Positions 8,498 through 16,860 of a stretch of 64,000 nucleotides of DNA are shown here, one piece after another; the stretch's first letter is position 1, and every line of letters starts with the position of its first letter. Made by a program: the position numbers and the translations under genes. The stretch comes from Rhodanobacteraceae bacterium. Lineage in GTDB: Bacteria > Pseudomonadota > Gammaproteobacteria > Xanthomonadales > SZUA-5. A model generated the notes under the pieces. It made no database searches and was not told the DNA's origin. It saw only the letters and a list, made by a program, of their open reading frames with translations. The stretch covers positions 1 through 64,000 of the forward strand of contig JADKFD010000098.1 of assembly GCA_016717705.1 (NCBI GenBank). The letters are read 5' to 3'.

Positions 8498-9288
8498 CGT
8501 TCTTTCCCCCTGTCATACATACAGCTCAGCTTCGTGCCGGCCTGAGGGGTTGTATCACAACAGAATGGAAATGGGATCGGCCTGAGAACGAGCCCTGCTG
8601 ACAACCCAGAGCGCTGACCGGCCACTCATTGCTTTTGGCATTGCGCTCGTAGAGCGCTAAGACGCGCTCTGGCAGCTGCGACTGTCCTGCTCAACCAGAT
8701 CGATCTCTCCCGCGTTCTCCCCCGACTGGTCTGCGAGTCCGCGCATGGGTTCGCGACCAGCAGCGGATGGCGTGAGTGTTGCGCCAAATCAGGCTCCATA
8801 AGGCGTGGCACTCGTCGGCGCGGCGCGACCGGGAATGGTCGCGATGTGATGGAGCTGATTCGCTACCGCCACCGCACCTTCGGCGCGGCGCTGGTGCGCC
8901 AAACCCGATTCGCCGATCTGCTGGGCGATCGTGTCGATCACTGGGACGTACAGGCAGTCCGTAGACGAAGCGCCGGACAGCCATCCCTGAGTCTGAGCGC
9001 GGGCCGGAGGTTGTCTCTCAACCCTTCCAGCTCTCCGGGGCAAGGATAGGGCGACCGTGAATCGGGTCCTCGCACGCATGCACGCGCGAGGCGCGCCGCT
9101 CTTGACGTGCAAATCCTAAACCGATTGAACAACGTTCAGCACTGAAAGCTGAGCGGAGTGTGTCCAAAGGTGCGACGCTGCGGCGCAAGATGCCGTCTCG
9201 CAAAGACGCCGCGACAATCCGAAGTATCCCGGAAAGTATCCCGGTAGCGGGACGGCAAGCTCAAAGGCTGCGCTAAGTGCTTGATTAG
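8498..9288. other. Gene-poor stretch between qatA and tRNA-Phe
   Basis: Nearly 800 bp with no recognisable gene. Several frames are open on both strands but none shows domain motifs, plausible starts or a composition that separates it from chance in GC-rich DNA. It contains a short direct repeat, AGTATCCCGG, twice near 9223-9243, and inverted GC-rich patches. Being next to the 3' end of a tRNA and to defence genes, it may hold the decayed remains of an integrase or attachment region, but I cannot identify any. Confidence 0.45.
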
Positions 9289-9364
9289 TGGTGGCCGGGG
9301 ACGGAATCGAACCGCCGACACGGGGATTTTCAATCCCCTGCTCTACCAACTGAGCTACCCGGCC
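9289..9364 (-). tRNA. tRNA-Phe (GAA)
   Basis: A complete 76-nt cloverleaf. The acceptor stem GGCCGGG/CCCGGCC pairs perfectly, the D-arm reads GCTCAGTTGGTAGAGC, and the anticodon stem GGGGA/TCCCC holds the loop TTGAAAA with anticodon GAA. The T-arm has GGTTCGATTCC, and CCA is encoded at the 3' end. The gene is transcribed leftwards, so its 3' end, the usual integrase target, faces the qat and hsd genes. Confidence 0.96.
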
Positions 9365-9465
9365 ACTGAGGTCGCCAGGCGGTCAGAATTTCGACCTGTG
9401 CCTGCTTCGCGACAGCCGCTTATTAGGCCTGCTCGTTCTGGCGGCGTCAATCCCCCCGGACATGA

Positions 9466-9493
9466 CGCCAGATGAACGAAGCTTCATCTGGCG
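9466..9493. promoter_or_regulatory. Perfect 11-bp hairpin upstream of the DUF6491 lipoprotein
   Basis: CGCCAGATGAA and TTCATCTGGCG form perfect 11-bp arms around a 6-nt loop. There is no following T-run on either strand, so a classical intrinsic terminator is unlikely; an operator or mRNA hairpin are alternatives. It lies between the 5' side of tRNA-Phe and the lipoprotein start at 9557. Confidence 0.45.
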
Positions 9494-9556
9494 GTTGTCC
9501 ACGGATCAGGCCAATGGGGTGATCATGCTGACCATCGCATCGTGGGTGTGGGCCAT

Positions 9557-9970
9557 ATGGATCTTCGAACGACTCTTGCCGGCGCGGGCCTGGTGCTCAC
9601 GCTGGCAGCTTGCGCAGCCTCGCCGTCCTATCTTGAGCGTCAGGATGTGGAACTGGCGCGTTTCGAGAAGCACGCCGGTGAACCCATCGAGCGCATCAAG
9701 GCCTTCCGGGGCGTGGATCAGTGGCAGGCGCTGTCGTCGCTGAAGCTGGTGATCTGGACCGGTGTCAGTCGTGCTTACCTGCTGACCATGCGCGCGCCAT
9801 GCACGGGCCTTGAGTTTCAGAAGGCGATTGCAGTGACGTCGAGCAACAACATCATCGACGTGCATTTCGACACGGTGCGCTTCGAACAACAGGTCTGCTA
9901 TCTCAGCGAGATTCGGCCGGTCGACTACAAGGCCTTGCAGCAGGAACGCCGGGACCACAAGGACTTGTGA
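9557..9970 (+). CDS. DUF6491-type lipoprotein
   Basis: A 137-aa protein from ATG 9557, with a short lipoprotein signal: positive start (MDLRTT), hydrophobic core and lipobox LAAC, placing the mature Cys at about residue 20. The rest is a small domain with two further cysteines (CTGLEF and QQVCYL), probably a disulfide in the periplasm. The overall pattern fits the DUF6491 family common in Xanthomonadales; no function is known for it. An upstream GTG at 9542 is in frame but would put charged residues before the signal, so ATG 9557 is preferred. It stands alone with repeats on its 3' side. Confidence 0.7.
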   Translation: MDLRTTLAGAGLVLTLAACAASPSYLERQDVELARFEKHAGEPIERIKAFRGVDQWQALSSLKLVIWTGVSRAYLLTMRAPCTGLEFQKAIAVTSSNNIIDVHFDTVRFEQQVCYLSEIRPVDYKALQQERRDHKDL

Positions 9971-10108
9971 GCGCGCTTGGCCGCCCGCCACCGGAACGAT
10001 GGCCGTAGGTGCCATCTAGTGTAGTGCGGCGCGCCATATTTCCGCGTTTTGGCCCGATGCGTCGTTGTGCGTCGCCAAGACGATTACCCGCGCCGGGGGG
10101 GCCGCACA

Positions 10109-10142
10109 CACTAGGCCGTGCTTTTCGGCCCAAGTGACCTAC
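10109..10142. repeat. Dispersed palindrome of the GGCC..CAACGTGACCTAC family
   Basis: CACTAGGCCGTG-loop-CGGCCCAAGTGACCTAC: a degenerate copy of the palindrome that also occurs at 19534, 27935, 27978, 34908, 56964 and 57006. The rest of the 226-bp gap between the DUF6491 gene and yggX shows no gene. Confidence 0.55.
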
Positions 10143-10196
10143 ATTCTTGGCAAGCTGCTTCGACTCGCCCTCTTGCGTGGCCGAGCCGACGGCTGC

Positions 10197-10469
10197 TCAA
10201 TCTTCCGGCGGCACATAGCCTTCCGGGTGCACCGAGCCGGCGCCGAAGAAGAACTTCTCGAGTTCATCCTTCAGGAAACTGCGTGCTTTGGGATCGACGG
10301 GCGACAGCCGGTTTTCGTTGATCAACATGGTCTGGTGGGTCAGCCATTCGCCCCAGGCGCGCTTGCCCACGGAGGTGTAGACGCGCTTGCCGAGTTCGCC
10401 GGGATATGGTGGCCGGTCGAGGGCCTCTTCGCCCGCGCCGTGGCGTATGCAATCGATGGTTCTGGACAT
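10197..10469 (-). CDS. yggX: YggX, Fe(2+)-trafficking / oxidative protection protein
   Basis: A 90-aa YggX: MSRTIDCIRHGAGEEALDRP, then PYPGELGKRVY, WLTHQTMLINENRL and a C-terminal GYVPPED. Cys7 is the conserved cysteine. YggX protects Fe-S clusters and modulates labile iron. The ATG at 10469 has its own Shine-Dalgarno (AGGAAA, 6 nt upstream), so it can be translated independently. The frame is, however, continuous with mutY with no stop between them, so it may also be made as the C-terminal domain of a MutY-YggX fusion. mutY-yggX adjacency is usual in gammaproteobacteria and makes sense, since MutY needs a [4Fe-4S] cluster. Confidence 0.9.
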   Translation of the reverse strand: MSRTIDCIRHGAGEEALDRPPYPGELGKRVYTSVGKRAWGEWLTHQTMLINENRLSPVDPKARSFLKDELEKFFFGAGSVHPEGYVPPED

Positions 10470-11588
10470 GGTGATTTCCTGCGTGGTGATCAGTGATCTT
10501 GGCATGGCTGCGCCGGCGTAAGTCTGCAGCAGTCGGCGCACGGGCTGCGGCAGGCCCAATTGCAGCGCCTCGTCGACGCTGAGCCAACGTAGATTGGCGT
10601 CGGCAACGCCGAAATGGACTGCGCGTGCAGCGCGCACCTGGATGTCCAGCGAGAAATGGGTGAACTCGTGACGTATCGACGCCAGCTCATGCGGCGACTC
10701 GGCAACTATGCCGAGTTGGGATAGCGTTGCCAGCGCGGCCTGAGTTGTCTCACCCTCTACCAGCGACCACAACCCGGCCCAGATACCCACAGCTGGCCGT
10801 CGCTGCAGCAATACTCGTTGCTGGTCATCCTGCAGCCACAATTGCGTGCAACTGCGCAGCGGCCGCAACCGTCGCGTCCGCGCTTGCGGGAATTCGTCCA
10901 CCCTGCCCTGCAACTGTGCCTGGCAGTCGTCGGCGAGCGGGCAGCGCTCGCACGCCGGCCGTCGTCGCGTGCAGACGGTGGCGCCGAGGTCCATCAGTGC
11001 CTGGGTGTAGTCCGCCAGTCGCTGTTCCGGCAGCGCCGCCGTGGACAGCGCCCACAGACGATGCTGGAATTGGGTGCCGGACGGTGCGCCCGCCACCGCG
11101 CCATGGCGCGCCAGCACGCGACGCACATTGCCGTCGAGGATCGGATAGCGCGCGCCATGCGCCTGCGCCAGGATCGCGCCGGCAGTGGAGCGACCGATGC
11201 CCGGCAGGGCGCAGATCGATTCGAAATCGAGCGGCAATCCACCCTGATGATGTTCGACGCAGATCTGCGCCGCGCGGTGCAGATTGCGCGCCCGGCTGTA
11301 GTAGCCCAGCCCCGACCACAACGCCAGCACCTGGTCGAGATCGGCACGTGCCAGATCGGCCAGCGTCGGGAATGCCGACTCGAAACGCTGGAAGTATGGA
11401 ATGACCGTCTGCACCTGGGTCTGCTGCAGCATCACCTCGGCCAGCCACACTCGATAGGGCGTGCGCGGATGCTGCCACGGCAGGTCGTGGCGACCGTGTT
11501 GGTCGAACCAGGCGAGCAGGCGCGCGGCGAATTCCTGGTCGAGCGGCGCCTGGGGACGGGCGCCCTCCAAGGCGCTCGCGTCAGCCAC
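10197..11588 (-). CDS. mutY: MutY adenine DNA glycosylase, reading in frame into YggX
   Basis: MutY removes adenine mispaired with 8-oxoguanine. The protein begins at GTG 11588, overlapping the ftsY stop (TTG 11570 is an alternative). Visible are PYRVWLAEVMLQQTQV, the helix-hairpin-helix ALPGIGRSTAGAILAQA with catalytic Asp in ILDGNVRRV, and the [4Fe-4S] ligands in CTRRRPACERCPLADDC. A NUDIX-like 8-oxoG recognition domain follows (VLLQRRPAVGIWAGLW). After the normal MutY C-terminus (PVRRLLQTYAG) there is no stop: the frame runs through a linker of about 12 residues into the complete YggX sequence, giving 463 aa in total. TGA codons occur in the linker in another frame, so a single-base error could have created the fusion. 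Confidence 0.88.
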   Translation of the reverse strand: MADASALEGARPQAPLDQEFAARLLAWFDQHGRHDLPWQHPRTPYRVWLAEVMLQQTQVQTVIPYFQRFESAFPTLADLARADLDQVLALWSGLGYYSRARNLHRAAQICVEHHQGGLPLDFESICALPGIGRSTAGAILAQAHGARYPILDGNVRRVLARHGAVAGAPSGTQFQHRLWALSTAALPEQRLADYTQALMDLGATVCTRRRPACERCPLADDCQAQLQGRVDEFPQARTRRLRPLRSCTQLWLQDDQQRVLLQRRPAVGIWAGLWSLVEGETTQAALATLSQLGIVAESPHELASIRHEFTHFSLDIQVRAARAVHFGVADANLRWLSVDEALQLGLPQPVRRLLQTYAGAAMPRSLITTQEITMSRTIDCIRHGAGEEALDRPPYPGELGKRVYTSVGKRAWGEWLTHQTMLINENRLSPVDPKARSFLKDELEKFFFGAGSVHPEGYVPPED

Positions 11589-13031
11589 CGAGTTCCCGCG
11601 GCAGCAGGGCATCGACAAAATCCTCGGCGACGAACTCGCGCAGGTCCTCGCGCTTCTCGCCGACGCCGATGAAACGGATCGGCAATCCGAGCTCACGGCA
11701 CAACGCGAACACCATGCCACCCTTGGCCGTGCCATCGAGCTTGGTGACGACAATGCCGTTCAAACCCACCGCCTGATGAAACTGCTTGGCCTGGTTGAGT
11801 GCGTTCTGGCCGGTACCGCCGTCGATGACCAGCAGGGTCTCGTGCGGGGCACTGGGGTCGATCTTGCCGAGCACGCGCTTGACCTTGGCCAGTTCCTGCA
11901 TCAGATGACCCTGGGTGTGCAGGCGACCGGCGGTATCGGCGATCAGCACATCGATGTTGCGCGACCTGGCCGCCTGCAGCGCATCGAAGATCACCGAGGC
12001 CGAATCGGCGCCGCTGCCCTGGGCAACCACCGCGACCTGGTTGCGATCGCCCCAGGTTTTCAACTGTTCGACGGCGGCCGCGCGGAAGGTGTCGCCGGCG
12101 GCCAGCATGACGCTGTAGCCGGCTGGCGAAAGCGCATCGCCAGCTTGCCGATGGTGGTGGTCTTGCCGGCGCCGTTGACGCCCACGGTGAGGATCACGAA
12201 AGGTCGCGGCGCCGCCGGAATATTCAATGGCCGCGCGTAGTTGGCGATCAATCCGCGCAAATCCGCGCGCAGGGCGGCAAGCAGCGCCTGAGCATCGGCG
12301 AACTCGCGCTTGCGCATCCGCGCGCCGAGTTTGGCGACCAGTTCGGTGCTCGCCATGACGCCGACGTCGGCCTGGATCAGCGCGGTTTCCAGTTCTTCGA
12401 GCAGGTCCTCGTCGAGCTTGGGATTGCGCTTGAACAGGCTGCCGACGCTGGCGGTCAGCGCCTTCGCTGTAGCCGCGAGGCGCTCGCGCAGCGTGCGTGG
12501 CTTGGCGGCTTCAGGGGTCGGCGCTTCGCTGTCGAACAGCGCTGGAACGGACTCGAACGTCGAATCGGCGACGGCGCGGCCGTCATCGCGGCCAGAGCCC
12601 GCTCCCACGGCGGTTACCGGGTACTCGTCGCTCCAGGCTGGCGCCGGGTCCGCGACCGGCACCGGCTCGTGCCAAGCAGGCGCGCCGAGAGCCGCCGCAG
12701 GAAGCTCGGCCACCGGCGCAGCGCTTTCGGGCGCTGATTCCAGGACCACTGCCGGCTCGGCGGCAACCACGTGCACCACGGCGTCGGCGAGAGCCGCCGC
12801 GAATGACTCCTCGTGTGTCAGCGCTGCGGTCGGCGCACTATTGCTTCCGGTCGCAAGGTCGACGGTCGGCGCGACTTCGGTCGGCGCATCGAAGTGCGCC
12901 ACGCGCTCGCCGAGGGCCGCGGCCCAGGCCATTGCGGGGTCGACAAACTCCGTCGGAGGCGCTGCCACGGCCTCGGGAGGCTGCGTAGCCGCAGGCTTGT
13001 CGACCTTGTCTCGGTGAAACCACTTGAACAT
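11581..13031 (-). pseudogene. ftsY: FtsY, signal recognition particle receptor, with one frameshift
   Basis: FtsY is the SRP receptor GTPase at the inner membrane. From ATG 13031 the protein has MFKWFHR, a long acidic, Ala/Pro/Val-rich A domain (about residues 15-180), the helical N domain, then G1 VNGAGKTTTIGKLAMRFRQ. Immediately after, at about 12118-12124, one base is missing and the rest continues in another frame: MLAAGDTFRAAAVEQL, DTAGRLH, TKLDGTAKGG and GLPIRFIGVGEKREDL. One restored base gives a complete FtsY of about 480 aa. Because ftsY is essential in bacteria, a sequencing error is more likely than true inactivation. It is divergent from rsmD and followed by mutY with a short overlap. 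Confidence 0.92.
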
Positions 13032-13099
13032 GCGCGGATCGATTGCCGTCGGGACGAAAGCCGTCGATTCTAACGGTCCTGCCGCCCCGTCGTTGCCTG

Positions 13100-13735
13100 A
13101 TGAACGTGAACACGCGTCGAAATGCTCCTTCCAATGTCGCGATGGGCGAGGTTCGTATCATCGGCGGCACACTCAAGCGCTCGAAACTGGCGGTCCCCGC
13201 CCGCCCCGGTTTGCGCCCCACGCCCGACCGCGTGCGCGAAACGCTGTTCAACTGGCTGGCGCCGATGATCGAAGGCGCCCGCGTGCTCGATCTTTGCGCC
13301 GGAACTGGCGCATTGGGCATCGAAGCGCTGTCGCGCGGTGCCGTTTTTGCCTGGCTGAACGAGGCCGACGAGGGTCTGGCTGCGCAGATCGTGAGGAATG
13401 GCGAGCGCCTGCAGATCGCCGATCGCATGCGGGTGAGCCGACTGCCGGCCGAACGCCTGATCGCAACACGTCCGGATGCCTTGTTTGACGGGGCCTTCGT
13501 CGATCCACCCTACAACTCGGCCCTGTGGCCGAAGATCCTCGCCCGATTGCCATCCTGGCTGGCGCCGGGTGCATGGGTTTACCTGGAGCATCCGGCAGAC
13601 ATGGCGCCGCCGTTCGGCAGCGATTGGCAGGTGCGCAAGCAGTCGCGGGCCGGCCGCGTCAGCTTCTATCTCTTGGAGCACGCGCCAGTGTCCGCTAGTG
13701 TGTTGGATCAGAATCCCGCGGAGTCCGCACCGTGA
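13100..13735 (+). CDS. rsmD: RsmD, 16S rRNA (guanine-966-N2)-methyltransferase
   Basis: This SAM-dependent enzyme methylates G966 of 16S rRNA in the 30S subunit. It opens with GEVRIIGGTLKRSKL, then LRPTPDRVRETLFNWL, the SAM-binding VLDLCAGTGALGIEALSRGA, and the catalytic N6/N2 motif DPPY (FVDPPYNSALW). ATG 13100 is chosen because it lies a short distance before the conserved core; ATG 13142 is possible. The gene is divergent from ftsY, as in many gammaproteobacteria. Its TGA overlaps the coaD start (GTGA). Confidence 0.93.
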   Translation: MNVNTRRNAPSNVAMGEVRIIGGTLKRSKLAVPARPGLRPTPDRVRETLFNWLAPMIEGARVLDLCAGTGALGIEALSRGAVFAWLNEADEGLAAQIVRNGERLQIADRMRVSRLPAERLIATRPDALFDGAFVDPPYNSALWPKILARLPSWLAPGAWVYLEHPADMAPPFGSDWQVRKQSRAGRVSFYLLEHAPVSASVLDQNPAESAP

Positions 13736-14241
13736 GCGCAACGCCCCGCCCTGCCCCCGCCTCGCGTATCGCGGTCTATCCCGGCACCTTCGATCCGATG
13801 ACCAACGGCCATGTGGATCTGGTCGTGCGTGCCGCGCCGCTGTTCGAGCGTTTGGTGGTCGGCATCGCGCACAACCCGATCAAGGGCCCGAGCTTCGGCC
13901 TGGATGAGCGCATCGAACTGGCGCGCGAGTCGCTGTCGTACATTCCCAATGTCGAAGTGCGCGGGTTCAACACGCTTTTGGCGCATTTCGTCCGTGATAT
14001 CGGCGCCAGCGTGATCCTGCGCGGCCTGCGCGCGGTCTCCGACTTCGAATACGAGTTTCAATTGGCGAGCATGAATCGCCACCTGATTCCCGAGGCCGAG
14101 ACCATGTTCCTGACCCCGGCAGAGCAATTCAGCTTCATTTCCTCGTCCCTGGTGCGCGAGGTTGCGCGCCTGGGTGGGGATGTCTCCAGCTTCGTGCCGC
14201 CGGCGGTGCAACGCCGGCTGGCGGCGTTGTGGCAGCGCTGA
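13732..14241 (+). CDS. coaD: CoaD, phosphopantetheine adenylyltransferase
   Basis: CoaD catalyses the penultimate step of coenzyme A synthesis (ATP plus 4'-phosphopantetheine to dephospho-CoA). Family signatures: YPGTFDPMTNGHVDL (nucleotidyltransferase T/HxGH loop), RGLRAVSDFEYE, and the C-terminal SFISSSLVREVARLGGDVSSF. GTG 13732 overlaps the rsmD stop by 4 bp and gives 169 aa, slightly longer than usual because of about ten extra N-terminal residues (SATPRPAPAS). It is cytoplasmic and essential in most bacteria. Confidence 0.96.
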   Translation: MSATPRPAPASRIAVYPGTFDPMTNGHVDLVVRAAPLFERLVVGIAHNPIKGPSFGLDERIELARESLSYIPNVEVRGFNTLLAHFVRDIGASVILRGLRAVSDFEYEFQLASMNRHLIPEAETMFLTPAEQFSFISSSLVREVARLGGDVSSFVPPAVQRRLAALWQR

Positions 14242-14360
14242 GGACGCTTTCAACCCGGGACTCAAGGCCTCCCATGCTCGCAAGATTCGCTGGGGTCCCT
14301 AGTCACGCCGGGACTGGTAGCATGCGCGATCAAGCAATGACTCACCGAAGGAGCTCCACC

Positions 14361-14840
14361 ATGTTCCGTCGCTTGTTTGCCTCGGTTGCCCTGGCCTGCG
14401 CACTGTTCACGCTGGGCGCCTGCGAGAAGGCCGCACCGCCGCCGGATCCCGCATTGACGGTGCCGGCCAACGCGTCCGATTCGGTGGCGTGGAAGACCTA
14501 CATCACGGCCGTCACCAAGAAGATGATTCCGGCCGACAAGAGCAAGCGCATCTTCGCCACCTTCGTGGAATTTGGCTCCGACGAGGCCAAGGCTGCGCGC
14601 ACGGTCGAGAACATCCGCAATTTCGTCGCCCGCGGCATTGCCGACGGCACGCTGATCCTGTTCGCGTCGCCGGACTCGCCGTTGATGGCGGACATCGTCG
14701 AAAAGGCCTTTGTCGATCCGAAGCCGGATCTGCTCAAGGGCATCAGCGTGATCTTCATTGGTCAGAAAGCCGAAGAAGAGCGTGTGCGCACGGCAGTCAC
14801 CGCGTGGGGCGCCACTTTCGTGTTCCACGAAGCCAAGTAA
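14361..14840 (+). CDS. Small lipoprotein of unknown function
   Basis: A 159-aa protein. ATG 14361 has a clear Shine-Dalgarno (AAGGAG) about 10 nt upstream. A lipoprotein signal with lipobox LGAC gives a mature Cys at about residue 20, followed by EKAAPPPDP. The body is a mixed fold with FATFVEFGSDEAKAART, NIRNFVARGIADG and ISVIFIGQKAEEERVRTAV; I do not recognise a named domain. It is probably periplasm-facing. It lies between coaD and the ferredoxin gene. Confidence 0.7.
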   Translation: MFRRLFASVALACALFTLGACEKAAPPPDPALTVPANASDSVAWKTYITAVTKKMIPADKSKRIFATFVEFGSDEAKAARTVENIRNFVARGIADGTLILFASPDSPLMADIVEKAFVDPKPDLLKGISVIFIGQKAEEERVRTAVTAWGATFVFHEAK

Positions 14841-14887
14841 TCAGAGCGCGCGGGCGTGCTTGCTGAGCGCGCCCGCGTTTGCCCGAT

Positions 14888-15145
14888 ATGGCGCTGCTGA
14901 TCACCGATCAATGTGTCAACTGTGACGTCTGCGAGCCGGCGTGCCCGAATCAGGCGATCTACCAGGGCGCGCGTGTCTACGAGATCGATCCGACCCGCTG
15001 CACCGAGTGCGTCGGTCATTTCGATGAACCGCAATGCATCGTCGTCTGCCCGGTCGAGTGCATTTTCGTCGATCCGGACTGCATCGAAACCGTTGAGCAA
15101 CTGCAGGCCAAGACCGCGCGTCTGAAGGCCGAGGAAACCGCATGA
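14888..15145 (+). CDS. 2[4Fe-4S] ferredoxin, YfhL type
   Basis: An 85-aa YfhL-type ferredoxin. The N-terminal cluster motif is CVNCDVCEPACP (CxxCxxCxxxCP). The second is the extended CTECVGHFDEPQCIVVCPVEC, with the eight-residue insertion between the second and third cysteines that marks the Alv/YfhL group. Such ferredoxins have low potentials and are often encoded next to coaD in gammaproteobacteria, as here. ATG 14888 is chosen; an in-frame TTG lies three codons upstream. The stop overlaps the ggt start (ATGA). Confidence 0.93.
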   Translation: MALLITDQCVNCDVCEPACPNQAIYQGARVYEIDPTRCTECVGHFDEPQCIVVCPVECIFVDPDCIETVEQLQAKTARLKAEETA

Positions 15146-16860
15146 GCATTCACGCGCGACTGCACTCGCAGGCGCTGGGCGCACTCGCCTTGCTGCTTGG
15201 CGGACTCTGGACTGCCGCGCTGTGGGCCGATGTACCCAAGGCAGCGGGAATAGCCAGCCAGAACAAGCAGGCCACGGCGGCCGGATTCGCAGTCCTCGAA
15301 CAGGGCGGCAATGCCTTCGACGCGGCGGTCGCAGTATCGGCGGCGCTTGGCGTGGTCGAGCCGGAGAGCTCCGGCCTGGGTGGCGGCGGCTTTTTCCTGC
15401 TGCATCGTGCCAGCGACGGCAAAACCGTCTTCATCGACGCGCGCGAGGCGGCGCCGCTGGCGGCGACCCGCGACATGTACCTCGACGCGGCGGGCAATCC
15501 CGATCGGTCCAGGAGTGTCAACGGCGGCCTCGCCGCAGGCATTCCGGGATTGCCGGCGGGCATGGTGCTGGTCGCCGAACGCTACGGCAAGCTGCCGCTC
15601 AAACAGTCGCTCGCCCCGGCCATTCGACTGGCGCGCGAAGGCTTTGTCTGGAGCGCGAAGAACTCCGCAATGATCGGTTTTCGCGCCGAACAACTGAGCA
15701 AATCGCCGGCTGCGGCGAAGCTTTTCCTCAGGAGCGGCAAGCCGCCGGCCGTGGGTGACACGCTGCGCAACCCGGATATCGCGCGAGTGCTGGAACGACT
15801 GGCCGAGCAGGGCCATCAGGGCTTTTACGCCGGCGTCACGGCGAAAACCCTGGTCAAGGGCGTCCGCGCAGCCGGCGGCATCTGGACCGAAGCGGACCTC
15901 AGTCGGTACCAGGCGGTCGAACGCGAGCCGCTGCGCTTCGAATACCGCGGCCAGCAGATCCTGACGGCACCGCCGCCATCCTCGGGTGGTGTCGCGCTGG
16001 TCGAACTGTTCCAGATCCTGAGTGGCTATCCGCTCGCCGATTTCGACCGCGTGGCCCGCAAGCACGTGGAAATCGAGGCCATGCGGCGGGTCTATCGGGA
16101 CCGTGCGATCTATCTGGGTGACCCGGATTTCGTGCAGATGCCGCTGGACATGCTGCTCAGTCCTTACTACGCCGCCGGGCTGCGCGCATCGATCCACACC
16201 GGCAAGGCCACGCCCAGCAAGGCCCTGCCCGGCATCAGCGCCACCCAGGAAGGCAACGACACCTCGCATTTCTCGATCATCGATGCCGACGGCAATGTCG
16301 CCGCGGTCACCCAGAGCGTCAACCTGCCGTTTGGCGCCGCCATCGTGGCGCCCGGCACCGGCTTTGTCCTGAACAATGAAATGGACGATTTCTCGGTCAA
16401 GCCCGGCGTGCCCAATGCCTTCGGTCTGATTGGCGAGGACGCCAACGCCATCGAACCCGGCAAGCGCCCGCTGTCGTCGATGACACCGACGATCCTGCTG
16501 GGCGACGAGCGCGTCGCGGCGATCGGATCGCCCGGCGGCAGCCGCATCATCACCATGGTGTTCCAGGGGCTGTCGATGATCCTGGACGGCAGCAGCGCGG
16601 CCGATGCCGTCGCCGCGCCCCGCATCCACCACCAGTACCAGCCCGACAGCGTGTCCAGTGAACCGGGCGCGCTGAGCGCCGAGGAAATTGCTGCGCTGAC
16701 CGCCCGTGGTTTCACCTTGACGCCGTCGGAACGCCCGTGGGGCAATCTGCAGATCGTCGTGTGGGACAAGCGCGACGGCAGCGTGCAGGCAGCCTCGGAT
16801 CCACGCTGGAAGGAAGTCAGTGGCGGCGAGAGCCGCGATCGCGGGATGATCTACCGATGA
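15142..16860 (+). CDS. ggt: Gamma-glutamyltranspeptidase, periplasmic
   Basis: A 572-aa protein that cleaves glutathione and transfers its gamma-glutamyl group. An N-terminal signal peptide (about residues 1-30, ending near LWADVPKAAG) is followed by QATAAGFAVLEQGGNAFDAA and GGGGFFLLH, typical of the large subunit. The autoprocessing site and N-terminal nucleophile of the small subunit is Thr374 (GNDTSHFSIIDADGNV). Downstream are SVNLPFGAAIVAPGTGFVLN, NEMDDF, and RPLSSMTPTIL with the oxyanion serines, then GSPGGSRI. It is coupled to the ferredoxin gene upstream and the MBL hydrolase downstream by 4-bp overlaps. Confidence 0.95.
   Translation: MSIHARLHSQALGALALLLGGLWTAALWADVPKAAGIASQNKQATAAGFAVLEQGGNAFDAAVAVSAALGVVEPESSGLGGGGFFLLHRASDGKTVFIDAREAAPLAATRDMYLDAAGNPDRSRSVNGGLAAGIPGLPAGMVLVAERYGKLPLKQSLAPAIRLAREGFVWSAKNSAMIGFRAEQLSKSPAAAKLFLRSGKPPAVGDTLRNPDIARVLERLAEQGHQGFYAGVTAKTLVKGVRAAGGIWTEADLSRYQAVEREPLRFEYRGQQILTAPPPSSGGVALVELFQILSGYPLADFDRVARKHVEIEAMRRVYRDRAIYLGDPDFVQMPLDMLLSPYYAAGLRASIHTGKATPSKALPGISATQEGNDTSHFSIIDADGNVAAVTQSVNLPFGAAIVAPGTGFVLNNEMDDFSVKPGVPNAFGLIGEDANAIEPGKRPLSSMTPTILLGDERVAAIGSPGGSRIITMVFQGLSMILDGSSAADAVAAPRIHHQYQPDSVSSEPGALSAEEIAALTARGFTLTPSERPWGNLQIVVWDKRDGSVQAASDPRWKEVSGGESRDRGMIYR

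Noticed and set aside
8691..9112. Overlapping open frames in the gap before tRNA-Phe
   Set aside because: No ribosome-binding site, no recognisable domain and mutually overlapping on both strands.
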